NCBI GenBank assembly: GCA_963710665.1
Contig: CAVQBC010000008.1
Coordinates: 1,139,802-1,203,801 of the forward strand
Length of the DNA stretch: 64,000 bases
Origin: CAVQBC01 sp963710665
GTDB taxonomy: Bacteria; Actinomycetota; Thermoleophilia; Solirubrobacterales; Solirubrobacteraceae
Reading direction: 5' to 3'
Below are positions 7,536 to 14,379 of the stretch, piece by piece. The notes beneath the pieces are model-generated. The model saw only the letters and a list, made by a program, of their open reading frames with translations. It did not search any database and was not told the origin of the DNA. The position numbers and the translations under genes were made by a program. Within the stretch, counting starts at the first letter, position 1. Each line of letters starts with the position of its first letter.

Positions 7536-8378
7536 GTGAACCGAGCCACTCCGATGACCCGCACCGCGGCCGGCGGCCTCGAGGTCGAGGGTCCGCACCT
7601 CGGGCGGCGGCTGGCGGCGGTCGGCGTCGCAGCCGGCCTGCTCGGCGGCATGCTCGGCGTGGGCGGCGGGATCATCATCGTACCGGGCCTCATCTGGGCG
7701 GCGGGGCTGGGCCGCCACATGGCGACCGGGACGTCGCTCGTGGCGATCCTGCCGATCGCGATCGTCGGCACGCTCACCTACGCGCTCAGCCCCGGTGGCG
7801 CCTTCGACCCCGGCGCGAGCGCGATCCTCGCCGCCGGGAGCCTGACCGGCGCGGTGCTCGGCGCCCAGGCGAACGCCCGCATGACCGAGCGCGGGCTGCG
7901 GATCGCGTTCGCGATCGTCAGCGGGCTGTTCGGCGCCCGGCTCGTGATCCCGCTCGGCTTCGGGTCGCCGAACGAGTCGATCCCGCTCGACGCGGGCGCC
8001 GTCGTCGTGCTCGCCCTCGTCGGGATGCTCGGCGGGGTCCTGTCCGGCCTGCTCGGCGTGGGGGGCAGCGGCGTGGTGATCGCGATCCTCGTCGTGGTGC
8101 TGGGCACGAGCCAGGTGCTCGCGCAGGGCGTCGCGCTGGCCGCCGTGATCCCGACCGTGATCGTGGCCTCGCTGACCCATCGCCGCCTGGGCTCGCTCGC
8201 GCCCCGGATCGGCCTGCGGGTGGGCCTGGCCGGCGTGCTCGGCGCCGTCCCCGGCGTGCTCTTGGCGATCGCGCTGCCGCACGACCTCCTGCGCACGGCC
8301 TTCGGGGCCTTCCTCATCTTCACCAGCGTGCGGATGCTGCGCGCGCTGTACCGCAGCAAGCCGGTGGCCGAGCCGTAG
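7536..8378 (+). CDS. TSUP-family permease (TauE/SafE-like anion exporter)
   Basis: A 280-residue membrane protein with about eight helices arranged as two homologous halves. Each half opens with the TSUP signature: GLLGGMLGVGGGIIIVPGL near residue 32 and GVLSGLLGVGGSGVVIAI near 168. The family moves sulfite, sulfoacetate or other organic anions across the membrane; the cargo cannot be told from sequence. GTG 7536 is used; ATG 7554 is a close alternative and no ribosome binding site decides between them. The intergenic space to the divergent HAD gene is 125 bases. No sulfur-metabolism gene is adjacent except the cysteine-dioxygenase-like gene about 2 kb upstream. Confidence 0.88.
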   Translation: MNRATPMTRTAAGGLEVEGPHLGRRLAAVGVAAGLLGGMLGVGGGIIIVPGLIWAAGLGRHMATGTSLVAILPIAIVGTLTYALSPGGAFDPGASAILAAGSLTGAVLGAQANARMTERGLRIAFAIVSGLFGARLVIPLGFGSPNESIPLDAGAVVVLALVGMLGGVLSGLLGVGGSGVVIAILVVVLGTSQVLAQGVALAAVIPTVIVASLTHRRLGSLAPRIGLRVGLAGVLGAVPGVLLAIALPHDLLRTAFGAFLIFTSVRMLRALYRSKPVAEP

Positions 8379-8401
8379 CCGGAAGCCGTCATCCTGTGGG
8401 C

Positions 8402-9268
8402 ATGACCTCGACCGCCTCGCAGGCCGTGCTGCCGGCGACGCTCCGCCTCGGCGCCGTGCACCTGACCGTGTCCGACCTCGACCGCTCCGTCGCCTACTAC
8501 CAGGACGCGATCGGGCTGCAGGTCCACCGCCGCGACGACGGGGTGGCCGCGCTCGGCGCGGGGGGCGAGGACCTGCTCGTGCTCACCGAGGAACCCGGCG
8601 CGCGCCCGGCCGGCCGCCACGCCGGGCTGTACCACTTCGCGCTGCTGCACCCCTCGCGCGAGGAGCTCGCCCGCGCCGTCCTGCGCCTGGCCGCCCGCCG
8701 CACGCCCGTCGACGGCGCCTCCGACCACGGCGTGTCGGAGGCGCTCTACCTCTCGGACCCCGACGGCAACGGGATCGAGCTCTACGCCGACCGCCCGCGC
8801 GACCAGTGGCCCCCGGCCGAGGGCGGGGAGCGCATCGGCATGTACACGATGGCGCTCGACGTCCGCGGGCTCGTGGACACCGTCGCGGGGGAGGAGCCGC
8901 GCCCCCACGCCGACGCCGGGCTGACCATGGGCCACGTGCACCTGCACGTCGGCGACCTGCAGCGGAGCCTCGGGTTCTACCGCGACGTCGTCGGCTTCGA
9001 GCGGATGGCCTCGCTGCCCAGCGCGGCCTTCGTGTCGGCCGGCGGCTATCACCACCACCTCGGCTTCAACACCTGGCGCGGGGAGGGGATCCCGCCCGCC
9101 CCGCCGGGGACGGTCGGCCTGCGCCACTGGACCGTGCTGCTCGACGACGAGGCGGACCTCGCGGCGCTGCGGGCGCGCCTCGAAGCCGCCGGCACCCCGC
9201 CCGACGGCGACTTCACCGTCCGCGACCCCTCGGGCAACGCCCTGCGCTTCGCGCTGGCGCCACGCTGA
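8402..9268 (+). CDS. VOC-family protein, catechol-2,3-dioxygenase-like
   Basis: A 288-residue protein with two vicinal-oxygen-chelate modules. The first starts LGAVHLTVSDLDRSVAYYQ and contains a later ALYLSDPDGNGIELY. The second starts MGHVHLHVGDLQRSLGFYR and ends VRDPSGNALRFAL. Metal ligands (His in VHLTV and VHLHV, Glu in NGIELY) are visible. Two-module proteins of this length are often annotated CatE-like extradiol dioxygenases, but many glyoxalase-type enzymes share the layout, so the reaction is uncertain. ATG 8402 fits the alignment start; a GTG six bases earlier is also in frame. The gene stands alone, followed by the cold-shock gene with a 167-base gap. Confidence 0.85.
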   Translation: MTSTASQAVLPATLRLGAVHLTVSDLDRSVAYYQDAIGLQVHRRDDGVAALGAGGEDLLVLTEEPGARPAGRHAGLYHFALLHPSREELARAVLRLAARRTPVDGASDHGVSEALYLSDPDGNGIELYADRPRDQWPPAEGGERIGMYTMALDVRGLVDTVAGEEPRPHADAGLTMGHVHLHVGDLQRSLGFYRDVVGFERMASLPSAAFVSAGGYHHHLGFNTWRGEGIPPAPPGTVGLRHWTVLLDDEADLAALRARLEAAGTPPDGDFTVRDPSGNALRFALAPR

Positions 9269-9435
9269 GATCCTGTGCACCGGACGTTCACGCGTCCGTC
9301 CGCCGATGCCTGCTAGCGTCCGCGCGTGTGAGGCCGGGCCAGCGGCTCGGTGAAAGTAGTGCAGGCGCCCGCAGGTCGTTGCTCAGAAGCATCCTCCGCG
9401 TACGCAGCACGAGAACCGCCGTGGAGGGAGACGAC

Positions 9436-9639
9436 ATGGCGACAGGCACGGTGAAGTGGTTCAGCGATGACAAGGGGTACGGGTTCATCACCCCGGACGA
9501 CCCCGGCAAGGACCTCTTCGTGCATTTCAGCGGCATCGCCGGCGACGGCTTCCGGTCCCTCACCGAGGGCTCCAAGGTGTCCTACGACGCCGAGAACGGT
9601 CCCAAGGGACCGGCCGCCGTCAACGTCACGCCGATCTAG
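9436..9639 (+). CDS. Cold-shock protein (CspA family)
   Basis: A 67-residue single-domain protein beginning MATGTVKWFSDDKGYGFITP, with both RNA-binding motifs (KGYGFI as RNP1, LFVHFSGI as RNP2). It binds single-stranded RNA or DNA and acts as an RNA chaperone in the cytoplasm. A GGAGGGAG ribosome binding site lies eight bases before the ATG. The 167-base upstream gap leaves room for a long 5' leader, a feature common in csp genes, though no defined structure is seen. A strong GC hairpin terminator follows 27 bases after the stop codon. Length and motifs are fully typical. Confidence 0.97.
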   Translation: MATGTVKWFSDDKGYGFITPDDPGKDLFVHFSGIAGDGFRSLTEGSKVSYDAENGPKGPAAVNVTPI

Positions 9640-9666
9640 AACCGGCGCAGCCGCGAAACGCCAGGA

Positions 9667-9694
9667 GGGCCCGCACCGCGGGCCCTTCGTCGTT
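9667..9694 (+). terminator. Terminator after the cold-shock gene
   Basis: GGGCCCGC (9667-9674) pairs perfectly with GCGGGCCC (9678-9685) around a three-base loop. A T-rich TTCGTCGTT tail follows. The position right behind the cold-shock gene fits an intrinsic terminator. Confidence 0.75.
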
Positions 9695-9715
9695 CTGACA
9701 CGATCGGCCCGGGAA

Positions 9716-9730
9716 TACCCCACTGGGGTA
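9716..9730. promoter_or_regulatory. CsoR-type copper operator
   Basis: TACCCC-ACT-GGGGTA is a perfect 6-3-6 inverted repeat at 9716-9730. It lies between the expected -35 and -10 positions of the CopZ-like gene. The shape (TACCCC/GGGGTA half-sites) matches operators of CsoR copper-sensing repressors. No csoR gene is within the window, so the repressor would act in trans. The assignment is inferred from sequence form and from the copper-chaperone-like gene it controls. Confidence 0.7.
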
Positions 9731-9733
9731 CGG

Positions 9734-9739
9734 TAGGCT
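9734..9739 (+). promoter_or_regulatory. -10 box of the CopZ-like gene
   Basis: TAGGCT begins four bases after the CsoR-type operator and ends seven bases before ATG 9747. Repressor binding to the operator would block RNA polymerase. Confidence 0.5.
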
Positions 9740-9746
9740 GGTGGCG

Positions 9747-9962
9747 ATGACGACACGTACCTATCACGTGCCCGGCGTCAGCTGCGAGCACTGCGTCGCT
9801 GCGATCACCGAGGAGGTCGGGCAGGTCGCGGGCGTCGCGTCGGTCGAGGTCGCCCTCGACGCCAAGCGCGTCACCGTGCACGGCGCGCCGGTCGACGACG
9901 CGGCGGTGCTCGCGGCCATCGACGAGGCGGGCTACGACGTCGCGGAGAACACCGGCGGCTGA
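9747..9962 (+). CDS. copZ: Heavy-metal-associated (HMA) domain protein, CopZ-like copper chaperone
   Basis: A 71-residue ferredoxin-like HMA domain with the metal-binding motif GVSCEHC (CxxC) near residue 13 and the usual length for CopZ. Such proteins carry Cu(I) in the cytoplasm to a P1B ATPase or to CsoR. Normally a copper ATPase gene is adjacent; here none is present and the next gene is unrelated. A perfect CsoR-type operator and a TAGGCT box lie just upstream, so copper-induced expression is likely. ATG 9747 is preferred over GTG 9741 because of -10 spacing. The symbol rests on motif and operator, not on a linked partner. Confidence 0.85.
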   Translation: MTTRTYHVPGVSCEHCVAAITEEVGQVAGVASVEVALDAKRVTVHGAPVDDAAVLAAIDEAGYDVAENTGG

Positions 9963-9995
9963 GGAACGGGGCCGCACCGGCCGATTACCGGTGCG

Positions 9996-10697
9996 ATGGC
10001 CCAGCACGCCCACAGCTCCGCTCCGCCGCCCGTCCCGGGCGCGCTCGGCCGCGAGCTGGTGATCCGCCTCGAGGGCGCCGCGCGATCGTGGCGCCGGCGC
10101 CGCGCCGGCGAGGACGCGCTGCGGCTGAGCGCGGCGGGCATGGTGCTCGAGCACGAGCGCTGCCTGCGCGAGCCGCTGCGCGTCGGATACGGCGCGCTGG
10201 CGCTCGCCGTGGTCGAGCCCGGGGGCGCCCGCGCCGCCGCCGGCGAGGGCCGCTTCCCGATCCTGCGCCGCCTCGGCCCGACCAGCGTCGTCCCGCGCTC
10301 GGAGGGCATCGAGGGATGGTTGTGGACCAGCGCCGGCGGCTCGGCCCTGCCGATGTTGGGCGAGGACGGCGACGCCCCCAACGCGGTCGTGCTGTTCGCC
10401 CAGCCGCTCGGGGAGACCGTGGTCACCGCCGCGTTCGAGCCGGAGCTCGCGGCCGCCCTGGCCGCCCGCTCGCCGCTCGGCGTCCCCGCGGTGTACGGCC
10501 TGCTCCTGCGCATCGCCGATCCAGCGGAGGCGGACACGGCCCTCCGTCGCGCCGGGCTCGACCGGCCGCTCACCGACCGCGAGGTGCCGCCCATGCTGCG
10601 GCGCCACCTGCCGGGCGACCGCCCGGCGGACCCGCACGTACAGGTCGCCGACGCGCGCCGCACCGCGCGGTCGGTCGCGCCGCCGGGCATGGCCTGA
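9996..10697 (+). CDS. Hypothetical protein (233 aa)
   Basis: I do not recognise the family. The protein is soluble, Ala/Arg-rich, with no signal peptide or membrane segment. A likely structured part runs from ~15 to 195 (RFPILRRLGPTSVVPRSEG, PNAVVLFAQPLGETVV, GVPAVYGLLLRIADPAEAD). The C-terminal ~35 residues look disordered. A GCCGATTA element lies eight bases before ATG 9996 and resembles the -10 of the sigma-28-type promoters elsewhere in the window, but no TCAAG stands at the matching -35 distance. The gene follows copZ with a 33-base gap and precedes a small CxxCxGxG protein gene. Confidence 0.7.
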   Translation: MAQHAHSSAPPPVPGALGRELVIRLEGAARSWRRRRAGEDALRLSAAGMVLEHERCLREPLRVGYGALALAVVEPGGARAAAGEGRFPILRRLGPTSVVPRSEGIEGWLWTSAGGSALPMLGEDGDAPNAVVLFAQPLGETVVTAAFEPELAAALAARSPLGVPAVYGLLLRIADPAEADTALRRAGLDRPLTDREVPPMLRRHLPGDRPADPHVQVADARRTARSVAPPGMA

Positions 10698-10710
10698 GCG
10701 CCCGACTCGC

Positions 10711-10716
10711 TACCGT
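10711..10716 (+). promoter_or_regulatory. -10 box of the CxxCxGxG protein gene
   Basis: TACCGT ends eight bases before ATG 10725. The identical TACCGT-N8-ATG arrangement recurs before the NUDIX gene at 44513. Confidence 0.45.
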
Positions 10717-10724
10717 GGGCGGCC

Positions 10725-10910
10725 ATGAGCGCGGACGCCCAGGAGACCTACGATCCCGGCCGCTGCAGCCCCTGCCGCGGGACCGGCCGCGTGATCTCGA
10801 ACAAGGGCGGCACGCCGTCCGAGGTCGAGTGCCCGTGGTGCGAGGGCCAGGGGCGCTTCCTGGCCGAGCACGACGCGCAGGCCGCGCGCCGGCAGGCCGG
10901 CGACGCCTGA
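10725..10910 (+). CDS. Small protein with two CxxCxGxG zinc-finger motifs
   Basis: A 61-residue protein with two DnaJ-type motifs, CSPCRGTG (from residue 14) and CPWCEGQG (from residue 36). Spaced like one half of the DnaJ cysteine-rich domain, the four cysteines should bind one zinc ion. No J domain or membrane segment is present. Proteins of this type are scattered in actinobacteria without known function; a redox, chaperone or zinc-sensing role is only possible. A TACCGT -10 box eight bases upstream supports expression on its own transcript. The gene ends eight bases before the stop of the convergent neighbour. Confidence 0.75.
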   Translation: MSADAQETYDPGRCSPCRGTGRVISNKGGTPSEVECPWCEGQGRFLAEHDAQAARRQAGDA

Positions 10911-10917
10911 CGCGCCC

Positions 10918-11373
10918 CTAGCGCTCCTTGACGTCCAGCGTGCCGATCCGGCGATCGGCCTCGAGCAAGGTGATCGGGTACTGACCCGGAGCGTCCGCGA
11001 ACAGCTCGAGCATCGCGGGAGACTCGGGATCGAGCGTCACGTGGTCGGTGAGGCCCTCGACGCTCACAGCGTCGATCACGTCGCCCTCGACCGTGATGTC
11101 GACGAGGTCGCCGACGCCGGCGTTGACGCGGCCGCGCTTGGCGCCCTCGTCGGCGGAGATCTCGGCGCTCACCGTCTTGACCTGCTTCGGCGCGCCTGAC
11201 GGCGCCGGCACCGGCGTCGCCCGCTCGACCGGCGCCGTGGGTGTCCGCGCCGGGCTCGGGGCGCTGGGCGCTCCGGTGCCGCGCGGGGTCGAGTCGCGCG
11301 GGGCCAGGCTGGCCGCCAACGCGGTGAGGCCCATGAGCACCGCGACGACGAGGAGCATGCGGCGACTGGGCAT
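10918..11373 (-). CDS. Membrane-anchored or secreted hypothetical protein (151 aa)
   Basis: The N-terminus MPSRRMLLVVAVLMGLTALAAS is a signal peptide or signal anchor. A Pro/Ala/Thr-rich linker (~25-60) and a compact extracytoplasmic domain (~65-151) follow. The domain (VGDLVDITVEGDVIDAV, ending AMLELFADAPGQYPITLLEA) reads like a cupredoxin-type beta fold, but the Cys/His/Met copper ligands are missing. Function is unknown. A TAAGCT -10 box lies six bases before ATG 11373. The gene is divergent from the major pilin, and its promoter lies some 50 bases from the pilin's sigma-28-type promoter. Confidence 0.75.
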   Translation of the reverse strand: MPSRRMLLVVAVLMGLTALAASLAPRDSTPRGTGAPSAPSPARTPTAPVERATPVPAPSGAPKQVKTVSAEISADEGAKRGRVNAGVGDLVDITVEGDVIDAVSVEGLTDHVTLDPESPAMLELFADAPGQYPITLLEADRRIGTLDVKER

Positions 11374-11379
11374 GCACCG

Positions 11380-11385
11380 AGCTTA
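11380..11385 (-). promoter_or_regulatory. -10 box of the membrane-anchored hypothetical gene
   Basis: TAAGCT on the reverse strand, six bases before ATG 11373. Confidence 0.45.
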
Positions 11386-11431
11386 GTCGCCCGCCCGCGC
11401 ACGAACGCCCGCGTGTTCGTGCGCCACCTCC

Positions 11432-11459
11432 TCAAGAAGGGGTGAAGGGGTGCCGATAT
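11432..11459 (+). promoter_or_regulatory. Sigma-28-type promoter of the major pilin gene
   Basis: TCAAG (11432-11436), 15 bases, then GCCGATAT (11452-11459). This is the FliA/WhiG/SigD promoter form (-10 GCCGATAA). Five other copies of the pattern precede genes in this window. It would start a transcript with a leader of about 180 bases before pilA. Confidence 0.75.
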
Positions 11460-11474
11460 ACCGGCTAGCCAGAC

Positions 11475-11560
11475 CGCGGTGCAAGTGCGGATCACCCAGG
11501 AAGGGTGTGAAGCAAGACCACGGGGCTCCTTGACCGAGTCCGCCGGGTTGCCACCGACAA
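11475..11560 (+). promoter_or_regulatory. Candidate class I cyclic di-GMP (GEMM) riboswitch in the pilin leader
   Basis: The leader can fold as a GEMM-I RNA. P1 is CGGTG (11477-11481) with CACCG (11552-11556). The first internal hairpin is CACCC (11493-11497) with GGGTG (11503-11507) and a GNRA-like AGGAA loop. The conserved linker form AAGCAAGACCACGGG is next. The second hairpin is GGGCTC (11523-11528) with GAGTCC (11536-11541), and the family-typical GCCGGGTTGCC closes the structure. Differences from the consensus as I remember it: the 5' CAAACC box is CAAGTG, and GCAAAGCC is GCAAGACC. A strong ribosome binding site lies ~75 bases downstream, so control could act on transcription or translation. 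Confidence 0.55.
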
Positions 11561-11650
11561 GTCATTGACGACCTACGGGCGGCACGGGACCGAGGACCTG
11601 GCTCAGATCAAACCCACAGGCCCATCGATCCCTTCAGGAGGGTTCACCAC

Positions 11651-12094
11651 ATGCTCAACAAGCTCCGTGAGCGCGCCCAGAGCGAGAAGGGTTTCACCCT
11701 GATCGAGCTTCTGGTCGTCATTCTGATCATCGGCATCCTCGCCGCGATCGCCATCCCCGCTTTCCTCGGCCAGCGTGCTCGTGCGCAGGACACCGAGGGC
11801 AAGGCCGCCGCTCGCCAGGCCCAGACGGCCATCGAGACCTGGTACACCGACAACCAGACGTACGCCGGCGTCGACGCGACCGGTACCCAGCTCAAGGACA
11901 TCGAGGAGTCCCTGAAGTCGGACGCCGGCGCCACGCTGGCCGTCGCCGGCACGGGCGCGGGCACCTACAAGGTGACCGTCACCGCCGACAGCACGAACAC
12001 CTGGTCCATCGAGAAGAAGGCCGGGGGCACCGTCGATCGCACCTGCGTGCGGAACAACACCAAGGGCAGCTGCCCGGCCGGGCAGACCTGGTAG
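11651..12094 (+). CDS. pilA: Type IV major pilin
   Basis: A 147-residue class III-signal prepilin. A 14-residue charged leader ends in Gly-14, and cleavage before Phe leaves FTLIELLVVILIIGILAAIA, with Glu at +5. Two cysteines near the C-terminus (TCVRNN, GSCPAG) can form the pilin D-loop disulfide. It is the main subunit of the type IV pilus, processed by the PilD peptidase encoded at 17317. A very strong AGGAGGG site lies eight bases before the ATG. Expression is probably driven by the sigma-28-type promoter at 11432, through a 190-base leader that resembles a c-di-GMP riboswitch. A strong terminator follows, which should make pilA mRNA monocistronic and abundant. Confidence 0.95.
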   Translation: MLNKLRERAQSEKGFTLIELLVVILIIGILAAIAIPAFLGQRARAQDTEGKAAARQAQTAIETWYTDNQTYAGVDATGTQLKDIEESLKSDAGATLAVAGTGAGTYKVTVTADSTNTWSIEKKAGGTVDRTCVRNNTKGSCPAGQTW

Positions 12095-12130
12095 TCACAC
12101 TCCTGCCACCGTCACACCCACGCCGTTACC

Positions 12131-12158
12131 GCGAAGCGGGCCTCCGGGCCCGCTTCGC
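12131..12158 (+). terminator. Terminator after pilA
   Basis: GCGAAGCGGGC (12131-12141) pairs with GCCCGCTTCGC (12148-12158), an 11-pair stem. CGCCGTTAA follows. It separates pilA from the minor prepilin operon, which has its own promoter. Confidence 0.75.
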
Positions 12159-12189
12159 GCCGTTAAGCGCCGACTCGACGATCGGCCGA

Positions 12190-12216
12190 TCAAGGGCCGC
12201 AGCGCCCGGCCGATCA
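12190..12216 (+). promoter_or_regulatory. Sigma-28-type promoter of the minor prepilin operon
   Basis: TCAAG (12190-12194), 14 bases, GCCGATCA (12209-12216). The -10 ends eight bases before ATG 12225, so the transcript would be nearly or fully leaderless. Confidence 0.7.
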
Positions 12217-12224
12217 CCTCGGTG

Positions 12225-13676
12225 ATGTCAGACCGCGCGCATCACCGTCTCGCCGGCCAGGACGGCTTCGGGCTCATCGAGGTGCTGGTCACCGCCGTGC
12301 TCGTCGTCGTGATCGCCACCGGCGTGCTGGCCGCCCTCGACGCGGCCTCGCACGCCTCGGGGCGCACCAAGGCGCGCGACGCCGCCGCGACGCTCGCGCA
12401 GGCCGACCAGGAGCGCATGCGCACGATGACGCTCGCGCAGCTCTCCAACCTCGACGAGACGCAGCCCTCGCAGTCCTGCGACGAGGACGGGGGCACGTGC
12501 CTCACCTACCAGGTCAAATCGCGCGCGTATTGGGTGTCGGACAAGAGCGGCACCCAGACCTGCACGGGGACGAGCGCCCAGGTCAGCTACCTCAAGCTGG
12601 TCTCCACCGTCACCTGGCCCTCGATCGGCGCCCGCAAGCCCGTCGTGTCGGAGAGCATGCTGGCCCCGCGCGCGACCGCGCTGGCCGGCGACCAGGGGAG
12701 CCTCGCCGTCAAGCTGGTGCGCGCCGACGGCGTGACCCCGCTGGCCGGGGTGCAGGTCACGCTCACCGGGCCCAAGTCGCTCTCCGGGACCACCAACGCC
12801 CAGGGCTGCATCCTCTGGGGCTACCTGCCCGCCGGCAACGGCTACACGGTCTCCTTCAACCAGGCCGGGCACGTCGACGTCAACGGCGTCCAGAACGTCG
12901 CCGACCCCGTCGGCATCGTCGCCCAGTCGCTCAACAGCCGGACCTACCTCTACGACCGCTCCGCGACCGCGCGGGTGAGCTTCGCCTCGACGATCGGGAC
13001 GACCAAGTACACCGGCCAGGTCGCCGACGCCGTGACGCTCGGCCAGAGCCAGATGTCGCCGACGCAGCGGCTGGTCCCCGCGCCCGGCGGCACTGCGGTG
13101 CCCGGCATCGACACGCCCGCGCTGTTCCCGTTCAAGACCGGGTCGCCGGGCGGGCCCTACAGCATCTACGCCGGGGACTGCACCGCCGAGAACCCGGTCA
13201 ACCAGACGCCGACCGCGGCGCCGTCGACCTTCGTGCCGAACCTGAACCCGGGCGACGCCAACGTCGCCACCGAGGTGCCGCTGCCGCCGCTGGACACGAA
13301 GATCACCGTGGACGGGCTGGCGCCCACCACGGGCAACGACGCGAAGCTGCGCGTCGTCCCGAAGACCGTCGGCTGCGTCAACCCGGCCTGGACCGCCGTC
13401 GCGCCGCTGCCGGCGATCACGTCCGGCGCAGCCGCCGACATCGGGCGCCCGCGGCTGCCGACCTCGAGCACGCCGGCCATCGGCTTCCCGTACGGCACCT
13501 ACCGGGTGTGCGCGCAGGCGACGGTCGGAGGCACCACCTACCGGGCGGCCTACGACGCCGCGCTGACCACCGCCACCGGTGCCAAGGTGCCCGCGACGGG
13601 CACCCCCGGCGTCATCAACCTCAAGAGCACCACTCCGGGCCGCAGCACGGTCGGGACCTGCAATGCGGCGGTTTGA
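12225..13676 (+). CDS. Large minor prepilin (PilV-like) with a carboxypeptidase-regulatory-like domain
   Basis: A 483-residue prepilin. A 14-residue leader (ending GQDG) is followed by FGLIEVLVTAVLVVVIATG with Glu at +5. After the pilin helix comes an extracellular region far longer than a normal minor pilin. At ~153-225 it reads like a transthyretin/carboxypeptidase-regulatory fold (SLAVKLVRADGVTPLAGVQV, TNAQGCILWGYLPAGNGYTV). A Thr/Pro-rich C-terminal part contains several cysteines. Such a subunit could sit at the pilus tip as an adhesin. ATG 12225 is chosen over GTG 12222. It overlaps the next gene by 14 bases, so the prepilins are co-translated. Confidence 0.88.
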   Translation: MSDRAHHRLAGQDGFGLIEVLVTAVLVVVIATGVLAALDAASHASGRTKARDAAATLAQADQERMRTMTLAQLSNLDETQPSQSCDEDGGTCLTYQVKSRAYWVSDKSGTQTCTGTSAQVSYLKLVSTVTWPSIGARKPVVSESMLAPRATALAGDQGSLAVKLVRADGVTPLAGVQVTLTGPKSLSGTTNAQGCILWGYLPAGNGYTVSFNQAGHVDVNGVQNVADPVGIVAQSLNSRTYLYDRSATARVSFASTIGTTKYTGQVADAVTLGQSQMSPTQRLVPAPGGTAVPGIDTPALFPFKTGSPGGPYSIYAGDCTAENPVNQTPTAAPSTFVPNLNPGDANVATEVPLPPLDTKITVDGLAPTTGNDAKLRVVPKTVGCVNPAWTAVAPLPAITSGAAADIGRPRLPTSSTPAIGFPYGTYRVCAQATVGGTTYRAAYDAALTTATGAKVPATGTPGVINLKSTTPGRSTVGTCNAAV

Positions 13677-14379
13677 CGACCAGCGGGGCTTCACGCTCGT
13701 CGAGCTCCTCGTCGCGTGCATGCTCGGGATGATCGTGCTGATCGCGATCTTCGGCCTGGTGGACACCACCAACCGGACGACGAGCCGGATCACCCAGCGC
13801 GTCGACGCCTCGCAGCGCGGTCGCACGGCGATGGAGCAGACGACGCAGGCGCTGCGCTCGATCGTGTGCGTCAAGGAGCCCGCCGCCGTGGCGCCCCGCG
13901 TCATCCAGTCCGGCGACAACCAGCAGATCACCGTCTACACGCAGCTCCAGAAGGCCCCGGCCGGGCAGGCCTCGCCGAGCGCGCCGGTCACCGAGCGCCG
14001 CGAGTACCGGTATGACGCGGCGGCCGACACGCTCAACGAGACCGTGTGGGCGGGCGCCGGCACGCTGCCCGACCTGACCTTCCCCGCCGCCGCCACCCGC
14101 CGGCGTTCGGTGCTCACCAACGTGGCCGAGCCGCCCGGCGGCCGGGTCTTCACCTACTACGCCTACAAGGCCGACGGGACGATCGACCCCACGCCGCTGG
14201 CGACCCCGCTCTCGGTCGCCAATCTCGCCCGGGTCGTCCGCGTCCGCGTGAGCTTCGTCAGCCGCCCGAGCGACGGAGGGCGGCTGCGCGCGGTGCAGGC
14301 CCCGTTCCAGAACTTCATCTCGATGCGCCTTCCCGTCGACCCCTCGGCCCCAGGAGACGGCCCCTCATGCTCGATCTGA
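13663..14379 (+). CDS. Minor prepilin (PilW-like)
   Basis: A 238-residue prepilin with a nine-residue leader (MRRFDDQRG) and the mature N-terminus FTLVELLVACMLGMIVLIAI, with Glu at +5. The rest is a soluble pseudopilin-like domain (ASQRGRTAMEQTTQALRSIV, the alpha-C region typical of PilW/GspJ proteins). It probably helps prime pilus assembly together with the flanking prepilins. The start overlaps the end of the PilV-like gene and its stop overlaps the start of the next prepilin, so the three form one operon behind the promoter at 12190. Confidence 0.88.
   Translation: MRRFDDQRGFTLVELLVACMLGMIVLIAIFGLVDTTNRTTSRITQRVDASQRGRTAMEQTTQALRSIVCVKEPAAVAPRVIQSGDNQQITVYTQLQKAPAGQASPSAPVTERREYRYDAAADTLNETVWAGAGTLPDLTFPAAATRRRSVLTNVAEPPGGRVFTYYAYKADGTIDPTPLATPLSVANLARVVRVRVSFVSRPSDGGRLRAVQAPFQNFISMRLPVDPSAPGDGPSCSI

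Noticed and set aside
9980..9987. GCCGATTA before the 233-residue hypothetical gene as a seventh sigma-28-type promoter
   Set aside because: The -10 half fits and spacing to the start is right, but the expected -35 position reads GAGGA instead of TCAAG. Kept as a note only.
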